Of a DNA stretch of 64,000 bases, positions 10,984-18,967 are shown one piece after another; the stretch's first letter is position 1, and each line of letters starts with the position of its first letter. A program made the position numbers and the translations under genes. The notes under the pieces are model-generated. The model ran no database searches, was not told the origin of the DNA, and was given only the letters and a program-made list of their open reading frames with translations. The DNA is from Bryum argenteum (Eukaryota > Streptophyta > Bryopsida > Bryales > Bryaceae). The DNA is taken from NCBI GenBank assembly GCA_037043015.1, contig CM073324.1, positions 18,678,097 through 18,742,096 on the forward strand. The letters run 5' to 3'.

Positions 10984-12634
10984 TTATTGAAACCTTATGC
11001 TTCCTCTCATTATTATCAATCATAATCACTTTATTGTTTTCTTAATGTGTCCTTGAAGTTAACCATTGAGTCATTTGGGTTTACGATGGGAGTAGATTGT
11101 CTCGGAGACTTGTTCTCCCCCTTGCGTAAAGTGCCCTTCAATAAAAGGGTTATGTATGGTCTACCCTACTTTTAGACAAGATGTACGTTTTTAGATATTG
11201 TACTTTTAAAAGAGTCTCTATGCACAAATTACTTATTTTTACTTTTCATCAACTAGTATATCAGCTTAAGATCTTTCAAATGTTTTAGCATTTGAAGTCT
11301 TACCTCTTATAGTTATATGTTGCAAATTTGTTTAACCATCAAGATTTACTTCTTGTAATTTTAAGCCTTGTACCTAACCTTTTAGTTCTAAGTTAGAGTT
11401 GTTTGAAGTATGAAACATAGGATTTTAGAGTTGAACTTAATTCATATGTACTATTTTAATCATTTACAGTTGATTTAATTTTGAATATCACATTCTACCT
11501 AAATTAGGGTAAATTATGTTGTTCAAAAGTTTTATTTAATAGTTTGGATTATATAAAACAATAGGGGTTAATTACTACAAGTTGGCCAAAGCAAAACTTA
11601 AAACTTTTACAAAACAAGTATGACTTGGACAAAAGCCACATGCCCTTATAAGTTCACGTTTCACCCACGTGTGTAAAGTTGAGAGCATATTTCTCATGTT
11701 TTAAAACTTACTACATGTTGGATTCAATACGTAAGATTGAACCACAATCTTTTTGCTTTGCATGCGTGACCAACTAACCAACTGGGGCCATTCCTCTCGC
11801 ACACCTTTTTGCATTTGGTTCCTCTTGCAAAGTTTTCTTTGATTTGCATTTGTGATTGCCTTTTTCACTCTAAGGCCGCCCCTTACGCACGGTTTTCTTC
11901 ACTTTGCATTTGTAACCACATCTCTGGTTCTAAGGCCTTCCCTCTCCCACAAAAGAAGTCCAATGGACCATAGAGCGAAGTAAGTTTGTTTTTAGTCACA
12001 CAAATACCATATTGAATGCTATGTCAAATGTAGTAGTTACTTCTTGTCGACATATCATCAAGGGTAGGTCAAACAAACACTATATTCACTCCAATAGGAT
12101 CTCTTATTCTTCTTCTTTTTGTCATTGTGTTGTGCTAACATATTCTTGAGCGGTGAGGAATTCAGACTCAACTTTGTTCTATGAAGTAGGTGCATAGTTT
12201 CTAGATAGCATTCTTGATGGCCATCCCCTTTCTAGTATAAACAACGTTAGTGGACTTGGACTCGGGTTCCCAAGCAACATTATTAATAATCTAGTCGTTT
12301 AGTTGTAAACATTGCTTATTTTCTTAAGAACATTGCTAAAGCAATTTCTAAAATGTTGCTAGACTTTAGCAACATTTACACAAACGCAACGTTTGTCACG
12401 TTCCAAACCCCTCTCTTTACTAGTAGTGGAGGACATAGGCAAGAATACGGATGACCATAGCACCAACCTCCTCATGCATCTGGAGAAGGCAAGCAACAGA
12501 TGCCGACGGCGAGCACATCAGCACAACCTACAAAGAAGAAATCTAAAACAACAAAATTAGATACTCAATTCTTGTGTCAACAAATCATTTAGTTCCCACT
12601 GAATTGCAACTCAATCATTCATTATGTACATTTA

Positions 12635-12892
12635 ATTCCTCAATTCCGTTAAAATGGCGTTATGCTGCTAGAATGGCACACCTCAACTTTCTGAACTCTA
12701 GTTCAAAAACCATGTGATATAACAAAATTTGAAGGTGATACTATAGAAAATGAGTGACAATGTATATAAAGGGGTGTATTATTTAAAAAATTGTGATATT
12801 ACAAAATACACCATTCTATGTGAGGAAATTTGTAAGATTTGGTGTGACAAAATGGCACATGACATAGTGTCATTTTAACGGAATTGAGGTAA
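12635..12892. mobile_element. 258-bp MITE in the R2 intron, copy 3
   Basis: Terminal repeats CCTCAATTCCGTTAAAATGG and the complement of TCATTTTAACGGAATTGAGG are nearly perfect. It occupies the same site as the 9814-10,073 element, so insertion preceded the duplication that separated R2 copies 2 and 3. It encodes no protein. Confidence 0.88.
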
Positions 12893-13323
12893 TTTACTAA
12901 AATCCAGAACTTTTGTTGTCGATCTGCAGATCATGAGCTCCGAAACCAGGAGGGCGGACGAAACAATGAACTGCTGCATCGGTAGATAGATTCATGACGA
13001 GCTCGATTATGGCAGTTGCATCACGATGTCAACACACAAAAGCTCCACGTAGTTTCATTCGACTCTCCACATTCAGTTTGTGAATCGCCAACACCTGCTT
13101 TATAATCTCAGTCTTTGTTCTCAGCAGTAGTGGTTCAGTACTTTATTGCAAAATGTCGAAAGTGATGCAATGTCAGTGCTAGTTGAGGTTGGGAGTCGCA
13201 CACTAAGAGCTTCAGTTGTTGGAGAGCCTGCTGGTGAGCAGGCGATTGTAATTGCCCCATGCGCATTGCAGCTTCCATCTCCCCTGCCTGCTTACAATAA
13301 CCACCGCACCTTCATCACAGAGT

Positions 13324-13412
13324 ATGTGAAAGGGGTACTCAGCGCAGAGCGAACTATTCAGCGCAAACCGGGTACGCCCACCGGCATTCCCCATTTTCAG
13401 TCCATGCCATCA
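13324..13412 (+). pseudogene. U5 snRNA copy D, degenerate
   Basis: The upstream block (13,146-13,320) and the 5' arm are U5-like, but the loop I region is replaced (GAACTATTCAGCGCAAACC), the Sm run is broken (CCATTTTCAG) and the 3' hairpin is missing. A clear pseudogene. The upstream block reads TTACAATAACC where the better copies have TTATAAT. Confidence 0.85.
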
Positions 13413-13541
13413 ATTCAATGACGAAGTCGGACTGATCGATCTTACGGTCCCTTTCGACTATGGACTAAGAGCATTCCATCCATGATTAATTTTAAGAGCA
13501 TCATGGGGTGATCTGTAACATATTGCTGTCTTGATATAATT

Positions 13542-13967
13542 TTATCGTAACAACGTGTAAGAGCCCTTGTAGATAGCACGTTTCAATCTCTTTCCGAATC
13601 CAGTTATTGGTGCAAAGAATTTTTCTTCCTTCCATCTCTCAACAAATAGCCTTCTACTTTTAGAAAACGTCTTCATCTTTCCATCCGCAATTGGATGAGC
13701 AAATATTAAATAAACTTTGGTGTCGTCCAACATACATGAAATTGCACGACATAGTGAAAGGTCTTTCGGAAAGTCCTTATTCTCATGGTCATTTGCAGTT
13801 GAGAGAAGCAAGATATTGTCACCATTGGCATCACTTTCCACAGAGACTTCACATATTTGAAGGCATTCATCTATGTTTGAATAGTTGCGGAACAGAGCAC
13901 ATAGATCTACATCATGTTTCTTGCAGTTGAAATGGGAGCCTTCAATCAAGAGATAAGCCTTCACCAT
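13542..13967 (-). CDS. Orphan MVKAYL-family protein, copy 1
   Basis: An uninterrupted 141-codon ORF starting MVKAYLLIEG and ending near KGSYTLLR. I do not recognise the family. Four related ORFs occur in this window, each next to a U5 locus. They share a Cys/His-containing N-terminus (KKHD), a conserved central NGDNILLLST segment, and a PKDLSLCRAI motif in three of the copies. There is no signal peptide and no membrane segment. It is transcribed divergently from U5 copy E and convergently with copy D. The start is the conserved ATG in all copies; upstream lies a conserved stretch of repeated TTACTTTTACTTT. Retention of reading frame in three diverged copies suggests recent coding function, but it could be a repeat-borne relic. 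Confidence 0.6.
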   Translation of the reverse strand: MVKAYLLIEGSHFNCKKHDVDLCALFRNYSNIDECLQICEVSVESDANGDNILLLSTANDHENKDFPKDLSLCRAISCMLDDTKVYLIFAHPIADGKMKTFSKSRRLFVERWKEEKFFAPITGFGKRLKRAIYKGSYTLLR

Positions 13968-14400
13968 TTTGACTTATTTTTCCAAGCTTACTCAAATGGT
14001 GTACAGAGAGAGAGCAAACACAGTTCTAACCAAGGAGAGAAAGCGGGGAAGTCCCCTCCCATTTAAACCTTCTTAAAAAAATTTACTTTTACTTTACTTT
14101 TACTTTTGCTGCATAACAAGTGTTTCTAGAAAGACCTTCATTGGTTTGTTCTTATCCTTTATTTTTACTTTTGTTGGATGACAAATGATGTCGATAATTT
14201 GCTTCTTTACTTTTACTTTGAACCATCATAATTCTGGGATGATGATTTGTTTCTTTCACCAGATTGTCATATATTTTTGACAATCGTCACTCGGGAAAAA
14301 CTATGCTTATTAGGAAAATTAAGCATATTGAATGAGTATTGTGTCAATACTGTTTATAATTGGTCCAAATGGCATCTGAATTCTGCAAGATTTAGGTCAA

Positions 14401-14601
14401 TTTTCATGTACTGGAGTGCACTTTCAATGCAAATTGTTGAAGGTGATGCAATGTCAGTGCAAGTTGAGATTGAGAATGGCACACCAAGTGCTTCAGTTGG
14501 AGAGCCTGCTCATGAGCAGGCGATTGTAATTGCCCCATGCGCATTGTACCTTCCATCTCCCCTGCCTGCTTATAATTACCACCGCACCTTCTTGGAAGAA
14601 A
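14401..14601 (+). promoter_or_regulatory. U5 copy E upstream region
   Basis: Conserved family promoter block with TTGCCCCATGCGC at about -70 and CTTATAATTACC (TATA) at about -30 relative to the inferred RNA start. The same arrangement precedes copies F, H, I and J. Confidence 0.6.
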
Positions 14602-14723
14602 ATGTGAAGCCGGGTGCTCATCACAGAGCGAACTATTCTTTCGCCTTTTACTAAAGAGTACCGTGCGCTGGGCACACTTACCGGCATACCCCTTTTTTTT
14701 GGACTGCCCCCTCACCGGGGCCC
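14602..14723 (+). ncRNA. U5 snRNA-like gene, copy E
   Basis: Loop I CGCCTTTTACT and stem Ic are present (ATTCTTT/AAAGAGT, one G-U), along with the 3' hairpin (CCCCCTCACCGGGG). The Sm-type site reads CCTTTTTTTTGG, lacking the A that precedes the U-run in the other copies, which may weaken Sm binding. Left arm of stem Ib is GGGTGCTCATC rather than GGGTGCCCAGC, so two base pairs are weakened or lost. It may be an inactive variant. Confidence 0.75.
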
Positions 14724-14800
14724 ATCAACACAACTTCCAAATTGGACTGATCGATCTTACGGTCCCTTTACAGACCACGAGCATTACATCCATGCTTATT

Positions 14801-15056
14801 GCCGGACACTAAATCCAATCCATGTTCCCCCTTGGAATTTCCAAATATGGAGGGAGGCTAATAAAAGGCTGCCCGGTATTTTTTTGTGTTTAAGGCCTTA
14901 AAATTCCAAGAACTGGCCCCCTAGGGCAAAATGGGGGTGCAGACCCCAAATTTCAAAAAAAAATCCAAAAAATGACCCTAAGGGGGTCAAAAATGGAAAA
15001 TAAAAAAACTGGGGCGCCCCCCAAGTGGGGAACATGGATTGGATTTAGTGAGCGGC
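14801..15056. mobile_element. 256-bp Mutator-like MITE
   Basis: A 9-bp target duplication ATGCTTATT flanks it (14,792-14,800 and 15,057-15,065). The termini are inverted repeats of about 35 bp; both start GCCG and share CACTAAATCCAATCCATGTT. A 9-bp duplication is diagnostic of Mutator-like elements. The interior is short and non-coding. It lies in the 3' spacer between U5 copy E and the orphan ORF copy 2, and the homologous spacers near 23,310 and 36,720 are empty. Confidence 0.93.
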
Positions 15057-15173
15057 ATGCTTATTTAGTGTGAATTTAGTGGATTTAAAGAGCATTGTTG
15101 GGGTGATCTTTAACATATTGTAGCATTACAAGTGCACCTCATCTGAAGTGTCTAGTTTGAGAGGCTACTAATC

Positions 15174-15593
15174 TTATCGTAACAATGTGTAAGAGCCCTT
15201 GTAGATAGCACATTTCAATCTGTTTCTGAATCCAATTATTGATGCAAAGAATTCTGCTTCCTTCCATCTCTCAACAAATAGCCTTTTACTTCTTGTCTTC
15301 ATCTTCTCGTCCACAACTGGGTGAGCAAATATTATATAAACTATAGTATCTTCCAACGTACATGGAATTGCATGACATAGTGAAAGGTCTTTCGGAAAGT
15401 CCTTATTCTCACAGTCATTTGTAGTTGAGAGAAGCAAGATATTGTCACCATTGGCATCATTTTCCACAGAGATTTCACATACTTGTAGGCATTGATCTAT
15501 GTTTGTATGATTGTGGAATAGAGCACATAGATCTTCATCATGTTTCTTGCATTCGGAATGGGAGTCTTCAATCAAGAGATAAGCCTTTACCAT
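15174..15593 (-). CDS. Orphan MVKAYL-family protein, copy 2
   Basis: An intact 139-codon ORF of the same unrecognised family, starting MVKAYLLIEDSHSECKKHD. It lacks the lysine/serine residues near KMKTFSK found in copy 1 (reads KMKTRSK, two residues shorter). It is divergent from U5 copy F; the intergenic region of about 670 bp is conserved with the other units. Confidence 0.6.
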   Translation of the reverse strand: MVKAYLLIEDSHSECKKHDEDLCALFHNHTNIDQCLQVCEISVENDANGDNILLLSTTNDCENKDFPKDLSLCHAIPCTLEDTIVYIIFAHPVVDEKMKTRSKRLFVERWKEAEFFASIIGFRNRLKCAIYKGSYTLLR

Positions 15594-16079
15594 TTTGACT
15601 TATTTTCCGAACTTGCTCAAATGGTGTACAGAGAGAGAGCAAACACAGTTCTAACCAAGGAGAGAAAACGGGGAAGTCCCCTCCCATTTAATCCTTCGCA
15701 AACAATACTTTTACTTTACATTTTACTTTACTTTTACTTTATCTTTACTTTTGCTTTTGCTGCACAGCAAGTGTTTCTAGAAAGACCTTCATTGGTTTAT
15801 TCTTTTACTTTTATATTAACTTTTGTTCGATGAAAAATGATGTCGATAATTTGCTTCTTTACTTTTACTTTTAACTATCATAATTCTGGGATGATGATTT
15901 GTTTCATTCACCAGATTGTCATATATTTTTGACATCATCACTCAGGAAAACTAAGCTTATTAGGACAAGTAAGCATATTGGATGAGTACTGCATCAATAC
16001 TGGTTATAATGGCATCTGAATTCTGTGTGTCTGGTTATGCTTGTGGCTTCTGCAAGTTTTAGTTCTATTTGCATGTACT

Positions 16080-16264
16080 GGAGTGCACTTTCAATGCAAA
16101 ATGTTGAAGGTAATGCAATATGCAAGTTGAGGTTGAGAGTGGCACACCAAGAGCTTCAGTTGGAGAGTCTGCTGGTGAGAATGCGATTGTAATTGCCCCA
16201 TGCTCATTGCACCTTCCATCTCCCCTGCCTGCTTATAATTATCACCGCACCTTCTCACAGGAGA
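16080..16264 (+). promoter_or_regulatory. U5 copy F promoter region
   Basis: The best-preserved example. TTATAATT (16,233-16,240) lies at -32 to -25 and TTGCCCCATGCTC (16,193-16,205) at about -72 to -60 relative to the inferred start 16,265. The spacing between the upstream element and TATA (about four helical turns centre to centre) resembles plant RNA polymerase II snRNA promoters. The element sequence is only loosely like the angiosperm one. Confidence 0.6.
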
Positions 16265-16384
16265 ATGTGATGCCGGGTGCCCAGCACAGAGCGAACTATT
16301 CTTTCGCCTTTTACTAAAGAATACCGTGCGCTGGGCACACTCACCGGCATACCCCATTTTTTGGACTACCTCTCACCGGGGCCC
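16265..16384 (+). ncRNA. U5 snRNA gene, copy F (best preserved)
   Basis: Inferred 120-nt U5. Stem Ia pairs ATGCCGG with CCGGCAT (7 bp), stem Ib pairs GTGCCCAGC with GCTGGGCAC (9 bp), internal loop 1 follows, stem Ic pairs ATTCTTT with AAAGAAT (7 bp), and loop I is the 11-nt CGCCTTTTACT. The Sm-type site is CCATTTTTTGG, and the 3' hairpin is ACCTCTCACCGGGG (first pairs weakened). U5 length in other eukaryotes is about 115-120 nt. The stem sequences differ from animal and angiosperm U5 but pair, which supports RNA function. It is followed directly by duplicated PPR downstream flank. Confidence 0.88.
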
Positions 16385-16730
16385 ATCAATAAAACTCCCA
16401 AACTGGACTGATCCACATGCATTTTTTCTCCGCTTCCGCCCCCATCGTCTGTCATCTCTTGGCTTCAACTACAATGAATGCTCAATACAATAAGTGGAAT
16501 GCACCGGGTTATATTCGGAGTGCAGATATCCATCATTCGATTTAAGAACTGATTAGGATGATCCTCTTCTACTGAACAACAGCGCAATACACACAGGAGC
16601 AAGAGACTTACAGAAGGGTTGAATGGATAATCGAGGACCAGCCCATCCGTGAATGCAAAAATTTGTATAGTTACAAGTTTCCTATCAAATGCCTAATCTC
16701 ATCTATTCCTGGAACAAAAAAAAAAGAATT
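16385..16730 (+). repeat. Inverted duplicate of PPR 3' flank
   Basis: Reverse complement of 21,630-21,975. The segment CTAATCTCATCTATTCCTGG (16,692-16,711) mirrors CCAGGAATAGATGAGATTAG (21,653-21,672). Substitutions and small indels between the copies show the duplication is not very recent. Confidence 0.88.
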
Positions 16731-16731
16731 A

Positions 16732-16965
16732 TTACTGTAACAAGAGACGCTGTCCTGAGTGTCCCATTCTCTCCAGAATTTCCATGGCTTCCTCGACCTG
16801 ACCATTAGCTTCGTACATGTTGATAAGAGTGGTGTAAATGACACTGTCGGGAGCGCAGCCAGCCACTTCCATTCGTTCAATGTAAGCCACGGCGCGTTGC
16901 CACTCTCCACACGTCCAGAACGCCCAAAACACCGCTGCGTACGCGTACTTATCTGGTTTTGCCGA
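16732..16965 (-). pseudogene. Inverted fragment of the PPR gene last exon
   Basis: About 70 codons matching the C-terminal end of the PPR protein at 21,399-21,628 with very few changes (for example WACWTC to WAFWTC, and MGNSG to MGHSG). It contains one and a half PPR motifs and the same stop codon. Upstream of the VFWA segment the match stops, and no start, promoter or other exons are present, so this is a duplicated gene fragment. Confidence 0.9.
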
Positions 16966-17134
16966 AGACCAACGCCTAATGACTCATACCTGAAAAAGCC
17001 CAATGCATGTAAAATTCTGCCTTATTCCTCATATCCGCGAAAACTTTATTTATTAAGCCAGGACCTGACATACGAAGGGGGCTGAGAAGAGCAGAAATGC
17101 CATGAGATCAGTCCCGTTTTAGAGTTGTATTGAT

Positions 17135-17246
17135 GGGCCCCTGGTGAGGAGCATTCCAAAAAATGGGGTATGCCGGTGGGTATACCCAGCGCACGGTATT
17201 CTTTAGTAAAAGGCGAAAGAACAGTTCGCTCTGTGCTGAGCACCCG
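17135..17246 (-). pseudogene. U5 snRNA copy G, 5'-deleted
   Basis: Minus-strand U5 with loop I, Sm run and 3' hairpin. The 5' end is fused at CACCC|GCAGGCTCTCCAAC to sequence normally about 120 bp upstream, so the TATA box and RNA 5' arm start are deleted. The right arm reads CCCAGCGCACGG on the + strand as in intact copies. Confidence 0.85.
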
Positions 17247-17369
17247 CAGGCTCTCCAACTGAAGCACTTGGTGTGCGAATTTCAATCTCAACTTGCACAT
17301 TGCATCACCTTCAACATCTTGCAATGAAATTGCATTCCAATACATGCAAATTGAACTAAATCTCGCAGA

Positions 17370-17784
17370 AGCTACAAGCACAACGAGACCACAAAATTCA
17401 GGTGCCATTTGGACCAATTATAACCGGTATTGATGCAATACTCATCCAATAAGCTCAGTTTCCGTGATGATGTCACACGTATATGACAAGTTGATGAAAG
17501 TAATAGATCGTCATCTCAAATTTAACAGAAAAGATCAGATTGGCTGTGGTAATTCCACAAACATGTTGATATCCAACAAAATTAAAAATGAAGTATAAGA
17601 AATCTAGCAGTGGATTTCGAAATAAAATGATCTTTGAAGACACGAATCGGGCATGTATGCTTTTTGCCTTGTTTTTTAGATCGACACGGGCTCAGGTATT
17701 CGTTGAAGCGAAGTAATGACAGTCGAAGTGAGCGGAGGTGGGCAGAGTGCCATTGCATAAGTCCGGTTTGGGAGTTGCATTGAT
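17370..17784 (-). repeat. Inverted U5 spacer (no orphan ORF)
   Basis: Reverse complement of 4785-5202, the spacer between U5 copies A and B; for example CACGAATCGGGCATG (17,641) mirrors CATGCCCGATTCGTG (4926). It shows the uninterrupted target of the 5204-5824 insertion. This spacer type has no MVKAYL ORF, so two different spacer classes exist in the U5 family. Confidence 0.85.
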
Positions 17785-17904
17785 GGGCCCCGGAGAGGGA
17801 CAGTCCAAAAAATGGGGTATGCCGGTGATTGTACCCAGCGCACGGTATTCTTTAGTAAAAGGCGAAAGAATAGTTCGCTCTGTGCTGAGCACCCGGCTTC
17901 ACGT
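17785..17904 (-). ncRNA. U5 snRNA-like gene, copy H
   Basis: A 120-nt minus-strand copy with loop I CGCCTTTTACT, perfect stem Ic, CCATTTTTTGG Sm-type site and a 3' hairpin GTCCCTCTCCGGGG. The 5' arm is GCCGGGTGCTCAGCACAG, and the right arm GCTGGGTACAATCACCGGC pairs with wobble. GCTTATAATAA (complement at 17,928-17,938) sits at about -30. It looks potentially functional and lies about 1.1 kb upstream of the PPR gene, on the opposite strand. Confidence 0.82.
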
Positions 17905-18060
17905 TCTTCCCGGAGTAGGTGCTGTGGTTATTATAAGCATCCGGGGGAGATTGAATGTGCAATGTGCATGGGACAATCACAATCACCTGCTCATCAGCAG
18001 GCTCTCCAACTCAAGCAATTGATGTGCGCCACTCAATCTTACCTTCAACGTTGCACTTTC

Positions 18061-18967
18061 CATCATCCAAAGTGAATTAGACCGTGGAGAATCTGGCAAC
18101 CTCACTCAGATGTCTATATTTCTGATCACCTTCTCAAGGAAACTGCACCGCCGAGACGACATGCGCTTCGGTGAACTCCAGAAATCAGTCTCCACCCTTA
18201 ATGCGAGCACCAGCACGTACATTCGTCATCCTCACCATCGCCGGTGTCCCGAATAGAGTCTTCCCGCACACTTTTTGAGTTCGAGTCGATCCACACATGG
18301 GCTCATTGTCCCAAAACCCCGTTGCGCCAAGTGATCTCCAGCTCCCAATGCACCAGGCATTTGAAATCTCTACAAGACCTCAATACTGCTTTGCTGCCGA
18401 AATGCGGGCATTTTGTTGATTACCTGAAGTGCAAGGCGCTCGACGAGTCGTGTGGAAGGCAAATGATCGTTCCGTGGGACGCAGAGGCCATCATGGTCAT
18501 CGAAAAGTGTCGGCTTAGGTGTCTGGTCTGTGGAAGGTGATTCTTTTGCATTTGTGGCTGGTCGAGTGCGGGGAGTAGTCTATCCTTTTCTTCCTGTTTC
18601 TGCACTTTATGCAGAACCCAAACCCGGATGATATCCGTCTTATACCCGGCGAGATATTTTCCGAAAGGATCAGATGTTCACCCAAATTTGGGCCTTTTTC
18701 TCATCATTAATCTGCATTCTCTCGTATTCACTCCCATTTTCTCCAAAATATGCTCGAAACTACAACTCAACCGTTTCAGACCTCGACTTTACAATCTCCT
18801 TCATCTAGAAGGAGTGTTAGCATTCTCACCTTGCGTTTCGAAGATAGGGTTTCGAGCATTGATTCTAGATTGCGCGCTTGAATCCTCAACTCGCATTCCA
18901 GGGCTTGAATTTGGGGATGGAGAGATAAGATTGGGAATGACTAGTAATTGCTGCAGAATGTGATGAG
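18061..18967. other. PPR upstream region, no confirmed gene
   Basis: Between U5 copy H's promoter and the PPR start codon. A 98-codon + strand ORF (18,244-18,540) has several Cys residues (CGR, CLVCGR) but no family I can name and no splice structure that extends it. The final 250 bp before the ATG is presumably the PPR promoter and 5' UTR. Confidence 0.4.

Larger units (their letters stand above)
10545..13140 (+). repeat. R2 dispersed repeat, copy 3
   Basis: Third + strand copy. It begins with the segment shared with the distal ends of the minus copies (TTATTCTTGTGCATATGATG, 10,557), holds a TA microsatellite, a short CT-rich tract near 11,745-11,960, the ORF-end exon (12,470-12,560), a MITE in its intron and the last exon near 12,930-12,990. 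It runs directly into U5 copy D. Confidence 0.75.

Noticed and set aside
18244-18540. 98-codon ORF with several cysteines upstream of the PPR gene
   Set aside because: No recognisable domain, no supporting splice sites, no paralogue in the window; left as unconfirmed.
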